Below are positions 41,021 to 41,046 of a stretch of DNA of 41,046 nucleotides, piece by piece; position 1 is the stretch's first letter, and every line of letters starts with the position of its first letter. The stretch covers positions 1-41,046 of the forward strand of contig JAIBBR010000034.1 in NCBI GenBank assembly GCA_019694575.1, written 5' to 3'. The DNA is from Myxococcaceae bacterium. GTDB taxonomy: Bacteria > Myxococcota > Myxococcia > Myxococcales > Myxococcaceae. Below the pieces are notes generated by a model that was not told where the DNA came from, searched no databases, and worked only from the letters and a program-made list of their open reading frames with translations. The position numbers and the translations under genes were made by a program.

Positions 41021-41046
41021 GTGAAAACAGACTGTAACGTGTCCCA
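41021..41046 (+). CDS. Start of a gene cut by the window end
   Basis: GTG 41021 follows AAAGGAG (41007-41013) at good spacing and opens a frame (MKTDCNVS) to the window end. Only eight codons are visible, so nothing can be said about the product, except that it lies in the same direction as the peptide operon and has its own 155-nt leader with a strong hairpin. Confidence 0.45.

Overview
The window looks like chromosomal DNA of a myxobacterium (phylum Myxococcota). It is GC-rich and densely coded, with many GTG starts and 4-nt start/stop overlaps. Its domain vocabulary is typical of that group: a DUF4388-like/J-domain/TPR fusion, PEGA and MopE-like Cys-rich lipoproteins, a MYXO-CTERM-like tail, and an ECF sigma/anti-sigma/caspase operon. 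No rRNA, CRISPR array, insertion sequence or prophage was seen. All calls come from reading the sequence alone.

Layout. 1-4.5 kb: the 3' part of a surface polysaccharide cluster, with a double-domain glycosyltransferase cut by the window edge, a small coiled-coil protein and a Wzm/Wzt-type ABC exporter. 4.5-7.3 kb: an accessory patch with a Cys-rich lipoprotein, an alpha/beta hydrolase, a start-less gene remnant and an unknown membrane protein. 7.3-9.9 kb: the DUF4388-like/J/TPR protein and a YhbY-like RNA-binding protein. 9.9-14.1 kb (minus strand): ECF sigma factor, zinc-type anti-sigma factor, a secreted caspase with a beta-barrel-like C-terminus, and a ceramidase-like hydrolase. 14.2-17.4 kb: purF, a start-less tail-anchored frame behind it, a TetR regulator with a palindrome upstream, and a frameshifted gene. 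17.4-23.5 kb: an RluA-type pseudouridine synthase, then divergently a four-gene operon (PEGA lipoprotein-like protein, MopE-like protein, phytase-like propeller, 5'-nucleotidase). 23.7-25.5 kb: a zinc-ribbon protein, a family III CoA-transferase and tRNA-Ala(CGC). 25.6-32.4 kb: a TPR membrane protein, a cupredoxin-like protein, heme A synthase, heme O synthase and an ABC-2 transporter, which together suggest cytochrome oxidase maturation.

The most unusual part is 32.5-41 kb. A PqqD-like (RRE) protein is followed by a roughly 1,800-residue lipoprotein with Ig-like and FG-GAP repeats. Overlapping its last 16 bases is a 53-codon gene, with its own ribosome binding site, for a peptide with a YxxPxL leader motif and four cysteines at the C-terminus. 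Behind it come an HPr-kinase-like protein, an S24/S26-peptidase-like protein and an EamA-type transporter, each overlapping or nearly touching the next. This has the composition of a ribosomally made, modified peptide (RiPP) locus. However, no lasso cyclase, transglutaminase-like peptidase, radical SAM or YcaO enzyme is visible in the window, so the chemistry is open. The four-gene operon at 18.5-23.5 kb may serve organic phosphate scavenging, and the sigma/anti-sigma/caspase operon may be an envelope-stress or cell-death module.
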